A stretch of 64,000 nt of DNA from Neckera pumila. Taxonomy: Eukaryota > Streptophyta > Bryopsida > Hypnales > Neckeraceae. Within the stretch, counting starts at the first letter, position 1, and each line of letters starts with the position of its first letter. Both the position numbers and the translations under genes were made by a program. Location of the stretch: assembly GCA_963969595.1 (NCBI GenBank), contig OZ018415.1, forward strand, positions 20,961,782 through 21,025,781, read 5' to 3'. Of the stretch, positions 24,150 to 35,789 are shown in pieces. Below the pieces are notes generated by a model. The model ran no database searches and was not told where the DNA came from. It saw only the letters and a list, made by a program, of their open reading frames with translations.

Positions 24150-26247
24150 GCAAGAAAGTAACAGCGGAGAGTGGTTCTCCTTCTTAATTCCCTTACTATA
24201 AAAGAGCCAACCAGGTGATTCCAGCCATTTAGCATCTCCTCTAAGTCTTCCAGAGTTAATCTTGTAACAGATTAATTTCTTCCAAGATTCATTCCCAAGT
24301 GATAATCCTCTCACTACTAATTGTGACAACAAGGCATGAGTTTGCAAGTAAGGATCTATCAGCTAAATTCTCTCTTTCTACTGAGGTAAAATGCATGCCG
24401 TCTACTTCATTCTTAACGTACGTTTGCCCTCATCTCTTCCTGTCCGTAAATATTGAGTCATCAATCCTTGAATAATATTGCAATTCTTCACCGAAATCCC
24501 ACAACATGTTGATGTATACCAACAAGTAGCTAGTAGAATTTGGTTTATAATAATGACTCTCCGTGCTGTGGATACCATCTTAGCTGCCTATAAACGTAAT
24601 TTCTTCTTGATAGTAACTATTAATAGACCCGTGTTTGCATCTGGAGAGAGGTGAAACCCTATCAAAGGGCCTAAATACCTAATTCTAGTGTCCTTTATAA
24701 TCCACTTAATTCCTACATCTGCTCCCCAAGAGAAACTCTACCTGTTCTTTGAAGCCCAAATAGTATAGGTTTTATCTCAATTTAATTTAGATCTTGATCC
24801 TAAACAAAAAATGGATAGCACATCATAAGCTATGTTTAAATTTTCTAAGGTTCCCTATAAATACAAGGCTGTGTCATCTGCATAAGAAGCATCTGTGACT
24901 ATTGAACCATTTGGCAATAAAAAACCCTCCAAACCATGCTAGATATCCTCTAACATATATCCAAGTGAATCCAACACCACAACGAAAAAGAAGGGTGTCA
25001 AAGGACATCCTTGCCTCACTAACTTAGAAAGGTCAAAATGCTCACCAACTTCCCCGTTCACAATAATCGCTGAAGAGACATTTCTATATAATGTTATTAC
25101 TCTCCGAATGAAATCTCCATAAAACCCTTGCTTTTCCAACACTTCTCTCATAAAGCTCCAAGAGTTTCGATCATACGCCTTTTTAAAGTCTAATAAGAGC
25201 AAAGTAAGGTCTTGTCCGGACTCGTCCGCAAAGTGTATAGATTCTTGTGCTAGAAAATATTATCTATAGTGCACCATCCTGGCACAAAGCCAGTCTGGCT
25301 GGGTCAAATAATCACTAGAAGTATCTTCTGCAACCTATTTGCTAAGACTTTGGCTACCAACTTGGTTGATAATAAGGTGATTAGACAAAAAAATTTAATC
25401 AAACCTACATCTACTCCCTTAGAAATCAAAGTAATAATACCTTTGTTGTGGCCAAATGAGAGCTCTTCCATTTTAAAAACCTTCGTCACAGCTTCCCACA
25501 ACTCTCTTTCCACCGAGTGCACACACAACTTGAAAGCATTCCCGGATGTGGGGATTCCATCATCCCCGGAAGCATTCTCGGATGATAAATTTCTGATGAC
25601 TTTTTGTATTTCCAAAAAGTATAACCTCCTTTATAAAAATTCTATTTTGAGCTTCAATGACCACTCTCAATACGCTTTGTAAAATCTGAGATCTAGCCGC
25701 CAAAATTGCCTGAGTTTCTGGACCCTCTGTATACAGAATCTAATAAAAGTTTGTAATAGCCCTAGCCTTTTTTTGCTGATCAGTGATTGCCGCTCCATTG
25801 ACCATGAGCTGAATGATCTTAGATCTTTTATGCACATCTTTAAAGACGTCAAAAAAAAATTTAGTACAACGATTCCTATTCTTCATCTACGGATCCACCT
25901 AACAGAGACTGCATGATATTCAGCCTCTAGGCTTTCAATCGTGAGATTGTATAAATCCATTTTGGCCCCATCTAGCCTCAAAGTAGTGGCTACATCTCCC
26001 GGGTGGTCAACCAAAAAAGCTTTTGAAATCTCCGAGTCTCGAAGGGCTTTGTGCTCCAGCTTGAATTTTGTAGCCCGCCATTCTTTATTAATCTTGCTTG
26101 CCTTCATCAAGGCCCAATCTTCTGCACTTTGAATCCAATCCATCTAGGATTCATTTTCTAGCTTATTCCCTTGACTCCAAGCCTTCTCGATCCTTGTCCT
26201 AGCTTTTTCATTTTGTAAAACCTCCACCTGCATCTGCTTCTTTAGGT
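24150..26247 (-). mobile_element. LINE ORF2: linker and reverse transcriptase, decayed
   Basis: Read on the minus strand from 26240 down. The linker EVLQNEKARTRIEKAW is followed by MDWIQSAEDWALMKASKINK (26143-25883), then VNGAAITDQQKKARAI with ILYTEGPET (about 25815-25720). RT motifs follow: EIQKVIRNLSSENASGDDGI (25615 down), SFGHNKGIITLISKG, ANRLQKIL, PSQTGFVPG, DFKKAYDRNSWSFM (25195 down), LVRQGCPLTPFFF and the catalytic YADDTALYL (24884-24873). A later segment GNESWKKLICYKI (about 24300) belongs to the post-RT region. The order and motifs identify an L1-clade plant LINE. Stops and at least two frameshifts make it inactive. An active copy would reverse-transcribe its own RNA at nicked chromosomal DNA. 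Confidence 0.85.
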
Positions 26248-26481
26248 ACTATAAGAAACCCGTGTTTTAGGGGATGTTTTCGCTATTTTTTGGAACGCAT
26301 TTGTGTGGACATTGTCGTTGACAATCCATGTTTTATGTCAACAATAATGTTCAATAAAACATCAAGATGTATTATTGAACATCATTGTTGATATAAAAAC
26401 ATAGGTTTCAATTGTAATATCCACATAAATACGTTCCAAAAAATCGTGAAAACATTCTAAAAATCATGAGTTTCTTATAGT
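26248..26481. mobile_element. 234-bp foldback MITE inside the LINE
   Basis: Both ends read ACTATAAGAAAC inward, and the inverted arms extend over nearly the whole element: TTTTTTGGAACGCATTT against the complement near 26430, and TGTCAACAATAATGTTCAAT against its complement near 26355. The terminal sequence resembles CACTA-type ends (CACTAnAAGAAA). It separates LINE endonuclease (26484 up) from the linker (26247 down). No clear target duplication was seen. Confidence 0.75.
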
Positions 26482-26866
26482 GCGGGCTTTAGATTTTGAT
26501 AACGACAAGAGTTGAAATTACATTGGAGAATGATCCGAGACTCCTACATGAAAGTGTACTGTGAGCACATCTCCTTGGTCATACAATTTGGACGAACGGT
26601 ATATTCTGTCCAATTTGGCTCCTCTACGGTCACGTCCTGCTTGGTTGTTAACCTACATAAAAAATCTTCTGAGATGTCCTCCGTATCTAGTTTGAGTTCC
26701 AGACATCTTCCAAACCATAATGATTGAGAAGCCTCGTCCAAGCTGCCTTCTCTCTTTATTAGTGCTAGTGCATCCTCGAGAGTTGCCTAAACAATCTTTT
26801 TCTTCTTCTACCATATTAAAATCTTCCGCAAGAATGTATCTTTAATACAATTTTTCTAAGACAAAT
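26482..26866 (-). mobile_element. LINE ORF2: endonuclease C-terminal half
   Basis: One minus-strand frame from 26837 down reads YILAEDFNMVEEEKDCLG, later GGHLRRFFM, then (after one TAG) GAKLDRIYRS and VGVSDHSPM. These are the conserved GDFNmv, RLDRIY and SDHsP motifs of apurinic-type LINE endonucleases. The usual Gly-Gly-Asp start of GDFN is Ala-Glu-Asp here, a sign of decay. It is cut off from its N-terminal half by the AT-rich block 26867-28650 and from the linker by the foldback MITE. Confidence 0.8.
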
Positions 26867-28650
26867 CCAAGGCAATTTCAAGTAGGTTTGTTCGGGGAAA
26901 AACTCAAATTAGCTTTGTGTTTTAGTTAGCTAATGTCACTTTGTAGGTAAATTTTGTTGTTAATCTTAATATATTAGGTTATTTGATATATTTCATACTC
27001 TATTTAGGAATGGGAAAGGAGTTCTCCTTCTAATTTCCATCCAATAATAAATATAAATTTCTAACTACTAAGTCCGTCCCGGTCTTATCTTAAAATAAAA
27101 TATAAATCTAAAAGTATAAACTAAGAGAACCTGCATCCATAAATTTCATACTTTGAATTCATTGAAATATATTACAAATATATTTATTTACAACTTGCAT
27201 CTCCCAACATATATATTTGAACTTTGAAAATTTGGTTTAACCGAGAACTCATCATTTGCTTTATACAAATATCATCTTAACATCTAAGACGCTTTAAGCG
27301 CTAATGTCTTAATTACTTAGAATAAATGTAACATATATCCTTTTTAGGGATTGAAAGCAACCAAGGACATTGCAGTTCATTTTGTTAAGGAAATACATTA
27401 ATACACATATGCTTTAAGCAATTCTAAAATTTTCTTTGAGGGATCTATAATATGCTTTGCTAAATTATTTAAAACCTTTCAAATTCTTTCTTTTTCAAGG
27501 CTCCGGTCTTTATTTGATTATATATCCTTCCATGTTTAGCTTTAAACTTTCTCCATTCGCATCACCATATTATCTTGAAACCTTTTTTTTTTATTGTAAT
27601 AATAATTCTAAATTATGCTTACTAATTCACACAACTACATACAATTGCTAATCAAAGAATTTAAATACACATTCAAACATGCAATCATGTACTCATGTCT
27701 TCAATTGGAATATCATTTATTAAACATATGAATAATCATTCAATATTTAGAATGTACATCAATTGTTTATAATTGTTCAATGATTTCTATTTGCTAAAAA
27801 TGTGAACTCATATTCCAACACAAATTAAATCTCAATCCCTAATTTTGTTTCAAACATACATGTCAATTTGTGGTACAAAGATATTTCAATCCTTTCAATG
27901 AAAATAATTACCAATCACTGGTTAATCATTAACTTCCAAAATAAAATCCAATCTCTAGATCACTCAATTCCAAACCGAACCTTGGTTTACAAATAATTTT
28001 CAATCACTGGAATTATTAAGTTAATCACTAACTTAATATTTTGCTCCTCTTTACTTCAATCTTGCTTTAAGCATTGACACAAAAATTCTTTTAAGAGATA
28101 AAATATAATCGATAGACAAAATCTACTCAAAATATAATCAAATTTTCTTAAAGAGATTCTTCTTTATAAAATGCTCAAGGCAAAGAATACTTATTTATTA
28201 CTTAAGTGAATATTAAATTATTCAATTAATTGATTTGACATTCATAAAATACTCAAAATAAAATATCATCAAAATTCAACTTCATGCTTAAACGTTAATC
28301 ACTATCACTTAAGTGAATAAAATAACTAAGAATGACACTTATGAATTTATAAATTAATACAACAACAAAAAAAATAAAAACACAATCTCACGTCACAAAA
28401 TGCAAGAAAAATTAAGAAGAGAGAATAATGAGAGAAGAAAAGACTATATATCACAATCCCTCCTCAAATATCCCTTCCAATCTCTTGATAAAAACCCGTC
28501 AAACTCACAACTGCTCGAGCCAAAAAGTCTGTTCACACTTTAGCTTCAAATATCACCACATTTTACACTTGATTACTCAAAACTTTAAACATTTAACCCA
28601 TTTCACATTCAAAAGAACAAAATTTAACTAAAAATAAAATTGTCTTAATT
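26867..28650. mobile_element. AT-rich ~1.8 kb insertion splitting LINE endonuclease
   Basis: The LINE endonuclease reading stops near 28655 (YAPGTLHERAVFWNKLMDAN, then stop) and resumes at about 26840 (YILAEDFN). The interval is strongly AT-rich, unlike both flanks, and has no substantial ORF. Candidate terminal repeats or target duplications were sought by eye without success, so the element type is unknown. The ends are approximate. Confidence 0.5.
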
Positions 28651-29145
28651 ACAGTATTCCTACTCCACCACATTTGCATCCATCAGCTTGTTCCAAAAAA
28701 CAGCCCTTTCATGTAAAGTGCCCGGAGCATATACATTGATGACTGATAAAGTAAAGTTGCTATTGATCTATATCAAAATAAATTGAATCCTCCCCTTATA
28801 AATGACTCCTTCCGCCACCACTGACGGAGCTATACTTCAAGAAACCAAAAAATCAATCCCAGCAAGCCACTTTCCCGTGCCGCTCTAGATAGCTGTATTC
28901 CATGCTCGATGGCCATTTGGAAAAAGAAAACTACGAGTCCTAAGCCTACAACGACGCTCATTCATCCAATGCTCTTGAAAGAGCAAGATTTGTGGTTGCA
29001 CCGCCATCCTATCAAAGATTCTGCAAATATGTACCTGTTTTTGAGACTCCTTAGTACCTATTTCTGCTCCTTTAATTTTAAAGGAGGCCAGTAAAAAGCC
29101 TAGCTCCATCAAAGATCTCCGAAGGGGATAGCTTCCCTGCACTTT
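28651..29145 (-). mobile_element. LINE ORF2: endonuclease N-terminal half
   Basis: The minus-strand frame from about 29125 reads LGFLLASFKIKGAEIGTKES, then VQPQILLFQEHWMNERRCR and, nearer the other end, SVINVYAPGTLHERAVFWNK (about 28750-28690). These correspond to the N-terminal strand, the QE metal-binding motif and the NVYAP motif of LINE endonucleases. Stops are present between the blocks. Confidence 0.75.
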
Positions 29146-31370
29146 AAGTCAAAGTTAATCAGGCCTCAATCATTCTGAATGACTGGACCTAAAAGTCCTT
29201 TATTGAAAACCTTATTTTTCTTCTTCTTCTGCGGCGGTGAGGCAGTGATACCCAATTGCCACCCTAATATTCCATCCAAGATATCTCTAGCGCCCAACCA
29301 GTCTTTAAAGAGTATGTTTGCCTTTGTCCAATCTCTCCATTCTGCAGTTTTGTTGATCTGATCCAACGTCCACTAAGAAGAGTTTACATTTTTGAAACAT
29401 CTGGCTTTTGTGTCACCTTGATGACTGCTACGACCGTGAACTCATGCGAGCTCCCCTCATTGTCCCATCTTGCAACCCAAGACATGGACTCGCACTTGTG
29501 CAAGTTTGGTGGCTTAACCGGATGCGTTTTGAGGTAAATGATGACTGTCTACAAAATAACAGCCTTAATTGTGTCTTCTTGAGCCTCGCCCTCCGTGAAG
29601 GCCAACTTTAGCAGCTCCATGAGTCTAGATATATTACTTGATGCATCTAACAAGACTGCCGTCTTGTTGCTGCTATTTTTATGTAAAATCGGCCGGATGA
29701 AAAAGAAACGAGATCCTTGGTCAGGCAGGCCCAACCCTGGAGTTTTGAACGCAGTTCTAAGCGAATCCGGAGTCCACACCTCCCACCAACTTTTCGAGAG
29801 ATTGGTCGTTGACCTCTTTGATTTCTATGACCTAAACTTTCCCTCAATGGGCTTTTCGGACAAGAAATCTGCTTGGTTTGTCAACCTCTCCCCCTCCATG
29901 TCAGTCGGGCCCTTTTTCTTTTATGTTGTTCCTGGATCTGTCTTGAGTAACTTGCGCCTTGTATTCTTTTTCTTTTTCTTATCTTTAGATGTTTGATCCT
30001 CTCCTCCTAAGGATGGAAAATCTGAATCATTAAGGCTCCTAACCGACTCAAAAGGATTCTCTGCTGGTTCAATTTCGGCGTGCTTTTTGATCCGAGACAG
30101 ATCTTTGCTCCAATCTGTATGGTCCATGACCTCCTCCATCATAATATCCAGATCTCCCACCTCAATTTGTGTTAACAGAGATAAGCCCTCGAGAATCTAT
30201 ACGGAAGCAAGCTCCAGCAACTTTGCACCTCGATGAGGAGCTGGGACCGGATTCTTGGACACATGGGCCGCCAAATCCGTTTCTTTAATTGCCTACTTCT
30301 TCCTCTTAGCAACCCACTGCTGCATCAAGATTTATGCTTGCCTTTATATGATGACTCGCAGCTTCCGCCTTTCTTTTTGTTCTTTTTTTTAACCATCGTA
30401 AATCCATCCTGAGGAATGTCTTGTTCTACTGGCTTCAATGCTGCCTACTCCAGCTGCTTCTTTGGCGAACTCTTAGCCTCTGGGTACTAATGTTTCTTTG
30501 GCAAACTCTTATCCTCCGTCTTCTTGCTTAGATTCGTGGCCTTGGTGTTTTTTTTCAAATTCAACAGGCACCCGAGAGCATTGTGACCAAATCTATGGCA
30601 CGGATTACATTAATTCAGGAGGCCAAAGTAGCTGATCTTGTCAGATCCCTCTACCAAAGACGGAATTCTACTGTAGCTAGACAAAGTCGATATGTCTGAA
30701 ACCCTAATGAACACCATTGGTCTCGAAGGCCTTTTACAGACCGTGATGGCAGTTCTATCTCTAGTACTTCTCTGATGAGAGAGGCAAAATTATGCAACTA
30801 ATCAGGCTTCTAAAACATCGGATCCCAGTCCAAAAACTAGACCTGAACAATATGACCGGATTCTATATTGATAGGTGGTTCTTCTGTTGAGAAGTCTCTA
30901 ACCTAGGGGAAGAATTTGACGAATTTCCCTTCTAGTTCTTTGACCTCTAGCGTCACACACCTCTTAGTCGCATCTAAATGTTTAAATTCAACCCTAAAAT
31001 ATCCCTAAGAAAGGATCTGGATCGATACAAATTGGTTCGGCAAGCTATCAAAAAGGAACTTCAATAAAACAGCAAAGCTCGGGGATATTCTGAAGATTTT
31101 ACCTAGCACCACACGGCTGTGGATCTCAGATTTGAAACTCTGAAGTTCCACTAGCTGCTCCTTCGACAAGTCCAGCATCAGCTTCCACTCAGAATCGATC
31201 TTCGGCACTTTGGATTCCGCAAGTTCTTTGGCAGTTTGGGAGGCTTGACCCTTTGCCAAATCTGCTACAGTATCTGCAACAATACTAGGCGTTGTACCCT
31301 GCTTGCCGTCTGTCCCTGCATGCGACGCATGCAATTGCGCCTCCATGCCTTTTTCCGGCTTCTCCTAGTC
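29146..31370 (-). mobile_element. LINE ORF1 with CCHC zinc knuckle, decayed
   Basis: From 31346 down the minus strand encodes an acidic/polar start, then SRVVLGKIFRISPSFAVLLK and the continuing QGYFRVEFKHL, TLEVKELEGKFVKFFPWVRD and FIRVSDISTLSSYSRIP. This resembles the DUF4283-type RNA-binding part of plant LINE ORF1. It is followed by CNPCHRFGHNALGC (about 30602-30561), a perfect C-x2-C-x4-H-x4-C knuckle. The downstream Lys-rich part (30160-29700) has KDKKKKKNTRRK and further broken frames. Several stops and frameshifts interrupt it. ORF1 proteins coat LINE RNA. Confidence 0.75.
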
Positions 31371-32385
31371 TCCGCCCGAAGATGTCCAAAGGTGATGGGT
31401 CATTCGGGCGGCCCATCACCTCTAGCAGCCCATCACCTCTCTCTTCCTCCATCATGCAAGCTCAATCAAGCCTAGATTGTACTAGAATTTCCATGCAAAT
31501 AATAGCGGTTGTGTTCCAAGAAAAAGTTGGAATAAAACTAGGGGTTTTAACAGTTAAGCTGATGCTAGCTGTTCTAGCTGCAGAAATATCGTCTACTCTC
31601 CACCCAAATCACAAAACCCTGAGACATTGCAAATCTCGCAAGGACTAACTTCACACAAACCTCAAAATCCCAAAATAATAAAAATACGACCACATAAAAT
31701 TCCTACCCTCTGAAAAATCCACAATCTGGTACGACCGTTTGCCTAGCAGCAATTACAAGGCTGTATTATTGTTTGTAGCTATCTCCAGTAAGCAATGTAA
31801 CCTCTCTATCAAGAGGGATCCCCACCTAAAACTGAACCTACCAACAAACTACCGCAAATTTTAATCTTGAAAATGCGCAGTTTCAACTGCGGCTATCAGC
31901 GATTGTTCTGATCACCTCCAATCTTCACAAAACCAAGCTCTATCTGTCCGTAATTGCAAGCTCCTGTGGACGCAGAAGCTACAGAACTCAAATCTCTAAT
32001 AAGAATCATGCACAAAGCTTAGAATATCTGAAAATTTGGCGTCCAAAAAGCCAACGCCCCCTAAAATTACAAACCAAAACCAAGGGAGGGGAAGTGAGAA
32101 GTGATGATGGTACTAATCTACCAAACATTTTGGCATAAATTCTGGGAATATTTGAAATCACTAGTTGTTGTTCTTTCCAGTTCAAAAGGCCCAAAACATC
32201 ATATTGCATTGCAAACTTGGAACATACTGACCGAGACTTAAATCCCTATTGGTACCTGTTTTTCACAACACAACTACACACATATTAAAATCATATTCAC
32301 AAAAATATAATGATGAAAACAATTAGAGACATTCAGAAAGTTACCAAAACACTATAATTATTTTGCGTATAGGAAACAAACCTGC
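31371..32385. other. Probable LINE 5' region and flank
   Basis: Moderate GC upstream (minus sense) of ORF1, with a local inverted pair GATGGGTCATTCGGGC/GGCCCATCACC at 31395-31425. The frame at 32006-32209 has no recognised domain. The 5' end of the LINE is not defined. Confidence 0.35.
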
Positions 32386-32389
32386 TCTC

Positions 32390-32705
32390 CATCCAATAGC
32401 ATACATTGCACCTGTCTTTTGGGATTTATTAGGAGTCACTAAACTAGTGCCCTCTCTAATGTTAATAAGAGAACAAGTTACTTTGTCATTTTCTACATAC
32501 TCTTTGATCATCATTTCATCAAACGGAATGAAGTTTGTAACAAACATTATTTCTTTAGAAATCTTATCTTGAATAATTGTTCTTTGATGGTCAACGCAAA
32601 AATAGCTAGGAGGAACAGAATGTATATACAATTCATCTAAATCCTCCAATCTTCTTTGCTTGTGAATAATATAAGCACTTGTATAACATATATTGAGTTA
32701 ATAAT
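32390..32705 (-). pseudogene. Exon-like fragment of an unrecognised protein
   Basis: One open minus-strand frame runs from about 32700 to 32391: NICYTSAYIIHKQRRLEDLD, ELYIHSVPPSYFCVDHQRTI, MFVTNFIPFDEMMIKEY, ending GAMYAIGWRAG directly before a splice-donor-like GTTTGT. It is about 100 residues without a stop in AT-rich DNA, with balanced amino-acid use, so it reads like a true exon. No known domain was recognised. It lies downstream, in minus sense, of the fragments at 33.7-35.5 kb and may belong to the same gene. Confidence 0.4.
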
Positions 32706-33710
32706 ACCTAATTTAAGAAGAATTACATTATTCACAGTGTAATTTAAAATGATTTGAAGAAAAAATGATAAACATAATAATTAAACTCTAAACACATGAA
32801 AATCCTACTGCACTTAGGATCCACTTTGGGCTTTTTGATAACTACTAAAAAAATTTGAACCATTTCAACCAAAATGATGAAGTACAAATTTTAAAGAATT
32901 TTATTTTGCATTCAATAAAGGTATAAAAACAATATATGAATTCTTTTTTTGCTCTCAATTTTGTTTTTTTTCAAGAAAAAATAATTAACTTGATATTAGA
33001 TGTTTACAACTACATTTTCAACATTATTACTAGCTATTCTCAATTCTTTGTAAAATATATTAGCAAACTAATTTTTTCTTTCATCCAATACAACCTCATG
33101 TTTTGCAATTTTTTTAAATTTATATACAAAAGTCATTTGGTTTAAAATATATTTTATATGCTCTTAACTCATTTTTCAACATATTGGCAAAATGCACAAG
33201 TTTTAGGACATATGTGTTATTTTTTTGAAATGATGGAAGTCAAAACTTCATCTTCTAGAAGAGCTAAAAAAGCATAGATTCCAAAGTTCAAACACATTAA
33301 ACTAGCAATTGGTAGGACTATTTGCTTTAAGATTTTAGAACAATGTATTTTAAGAATTCAACAAAAAGATCATGAAGTTAGATTTCTAGGTAAATAATTA
33401 TTGATAAAGATGACAAATTTTCAATGCATATGAGTATTTCAAAGCAATCATGGACTTATGAACATGAAGGTCCTTTAGGGATTTAATAAAAACTTTAGGA
33501 ACAGAAAGGAGAACATATGAATCATTACAGAGAAAAAAAGAAACATCAATGGACATTAAAACAAATAAATATTAAAAAATAAAAAATAATAATAAATAAG
33601 ACATAAAACTAAAAATCAGATTTTCACATGCCTATGCTACCTAAGACAAAGCGTATGAATAACACACATTAAAACAAATGGTATAAATTTGATTCCCTTT
33701 TTGAAAAAAT
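32706..33710. other. AT-rich spacer with a family C MITE end
   Basis: Very AT-rich. At 33466-33486 GAAGGTCCTTTAGGGAT-TTAA matches the reverse of the family C left end (TTAATCCCTAAAGGTCC at 53235), so a piece of a family C element ends here. Its other end was not found. Confidence 0.4.
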
Positions 33711-33835
33711 ACCTTTGATTTTGGAATATGTGCTTTTAATTGTGGAATCATCTTAGCCCTGTTTGATAACTCTGATATATTCTCTTCGATTATATATTTT
33801 TGTGACATCTTCATTTTTTTTTCTAAGGTACACAA
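33711..33835 (-). pseudogene. Small exon-like fragment, unrecognised
   Basis: Minus strand: after an acceptor-like CTTAG the frame reads KKMKMSQKYIIEENISELSN, then RAKMIPQLKAHIPKSK, followed by a GTATTT donor-like site. It is about 36 residues, Lys-rich. It may be an internal exon between 34.4 and 32.7 kb of the same decayed minus-strand gene; the join is not proven. Confidence 0.3.
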
Positions 33836-34157
33836 TTATTTTACAGAAAACAGATTAGATGCATTCCTTCTAACATTACATTGTATATAGCTTCTACTGT
33901 CAAGTAAAATCATATTAATACATTGGGACAAAAGAAATGTTAAGGCCAACTGCCCAATTGAGTTCTTTATCCTATGTAAGAAGCTTCTTGTGTCAAATGG
34001 ATTCATGACTATTCACTCTATCAACCCAAGGTATTTGATATAAAAGTTGATAGGTACTACTTACATCTAATTGCCAAAATAAATTGAACTTCAGCAATGT
34101 GTAGTACACCATTCAAACAAGCACAATGCATTGAGTTGATTTGATTTAGATCAGATA

Positions 34158-34322
34158 CCTTTCCAACGTTATTTTACACGCTCCAAAATTCTAAAAATTG
34201 CAGTCAAAAATTAGGAAAAAAGACGACTACAATTGTTGACAGCGTCTACAACATTGTGGATAAAAAAGCCACAATCAATTTTGACTATGATTTTTTAACC
34301 ACTTTTTATTATAGTGCATCAA
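34158..34322. repeat. Left arm of a ~165-bp inverted repeat pair
   Basis: Aligns with the reverse complement of about 35600-35770. Shared blocks are ACCTTTCCAA, AAATTCTAAAAATTGCAGTC, CAATTGTTGACAGC and CAATTTTGAC. The pair brackets the coding-like fragments at 34388-35455. No convincing target duplication was seen outside. Confidence 0.65.
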
Positions 34323-34387
34323 TATTTATAAATGAATTTTTTTATATGGAGCTTATCCAACATTTAGATTTCTTGTAATTGAAAAGC

Positions 34388-35455
34388 TTCAACTTTTTTG
34401 CGCCCATTCAAGAGTCAAGTTGACAAGAGCCATATATATTGCACGCTCAAGTGTAAATTCCTTCACATTTTTGTTTTTGGGGTAGAACAATAAAATTGCT
34501 CCATCATTGTGAATATACTTTGAAGCAAACTCAAAGATGGGTTCAATAATCTCTTTTTGAATCAACACATTCCAAGCAAGAATATGCAAAGGTGGAAGCA
34601 AGACGTTGAAGACCAGTAGTCCATCCGGGTATCAGTAATAACTAAGTCAAAGCATGGATCAAGATTCACGTTGCCCCCAAGAGTTTGCACACGCTTCTTT
34701 GCAACATTGACATTAGAAAATGCACATTTGGAGATGTATGAATGAATTGCAATCCCATGCTTATAATTTAAGATGAAAATGAAAAGAAAGAATTTAAACA
34801 AGGCATAGATCTTACCTTTTTTGCAAAATCAAGCATTTCATCCTATAATGATGCATTGTCTCCTATCTTCCCATTGATACTAAGCATAGCAAATCAATAA
34901 CGGTAGAATTAGAGTCTGATCTGGCAATGTACTCTGATGAAGCATAAACATCTATTGTAATAGACATAAGTGTTGGAAGGCACTGGGATCGAGCCGCATC
35001 CATCACTTCAAAAGTAATGGGAGGCATTAGAGAAGGAGGAGGTGCAAGAATAGATGCTGGTACAGACAAAGAGGGGGTGTCATCCTTCATGGAATTTTTT
35101 TTCACTATCTTCTTCCAAGCCTTCTTCTTCCTTGATTTACGCCCCTTCTTCACTGGTGAAACTTCTTCAAGCTCCTACTCTACATCTAAAAACTCCTCCT
35201 ATGTGGTTGTTTTGGAATGGTCTTTAACAGCCTCCTTCTTAGGTACATCAAATGCTAGGGCAAAAGACCTTGGGCACTCTAGGTACCCAAAACAAGCTTG
35301 GAGTTCTTGGATTGAAATGCTCCGTTGTTGAGCCAAGGTGAATATACAGCCCTTCAAAGACGTATCAAGCCAACTTTTAAAAAGCTTGGATATGAATTTT
35401 CTTTCAATACTATTTTTTTTAATCAACTCTTGCTTGAAATACCTGGAGTCATAAA
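34388..35455 (-). pseudogene. Methyltransferase-like multi-exon remnant
   Basis: Minus strand, 5' to 3'. YFKQELIKKNSIERKF is followed by SIQELQACFGYLECP and KEAVKDHSKTTT; two stops; then a Lys-rich tract and a Pro-rich segment. ITFEVMDAARSQCLPTLMSI follows, then SNSTVIDLL and, after a frame change, MLDFAKK before a GTAAGA donor. After a short intron-like gap come HGIAIHSYISKCAFSNV, LDPCFDLVITDTRMDYWSS, and after another frame change LPPLHILAWNVL, FASKYIHNDGAILLFYPKNK and VNLTLEWAQKS-stop. The block DLVITDTRMDY...DGAILLFYP resembles the DxPY strand-loop and a following strand of N6-adenine/SAM methyltransferases, but the catalytic tetrapeptide is not canonical. The family is not firmly recognised. 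Stops and shifts indicate a pseudogene. Confidence 0.4.
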
Positions 35456-35599
35456 AGAGGGATAATTATTGCTATGACAAAGATGCAAATGCAGTTATTT
35501 TATGGATTTATTAATACTTCATTGGCGCTATAATGCAAGTTAATTTGAAATTTCAAAGGATAAAGTTTTAGTTAAAACCAAAATCAAAATCAAGACCAA

Positions 35600-35770
35600 A
35601 AGTAATCATCATTGTATCCAAAAAGTGTTTAAAAAATTGTTGTCAAAATTGACCGTGGTTCTTTAATCCATAGTGGTATAGAAGCTGTCAACAATTGCAG
35701 TCATTTTTTTTTCTAAATTTTGACTGCAATTTTTAGAATTTTGAGGCGTGTGATATATTATTGGAAAGGT
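35600..35770. repeat. Right arm of the ~165-bp inverted repeat pair
   Basis: Inverted partner of 34158-34322, so the 34.2-35.8 kb interval has the form of a 1.6-kb element with long terminal inverted repeats carrying gene fragments. Alternatively, two copies of a small repeat may have landed on each side. Confidence 0.6.
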
Positions 35771-35789
35771 CTTCAAAATACCTTTTGAG

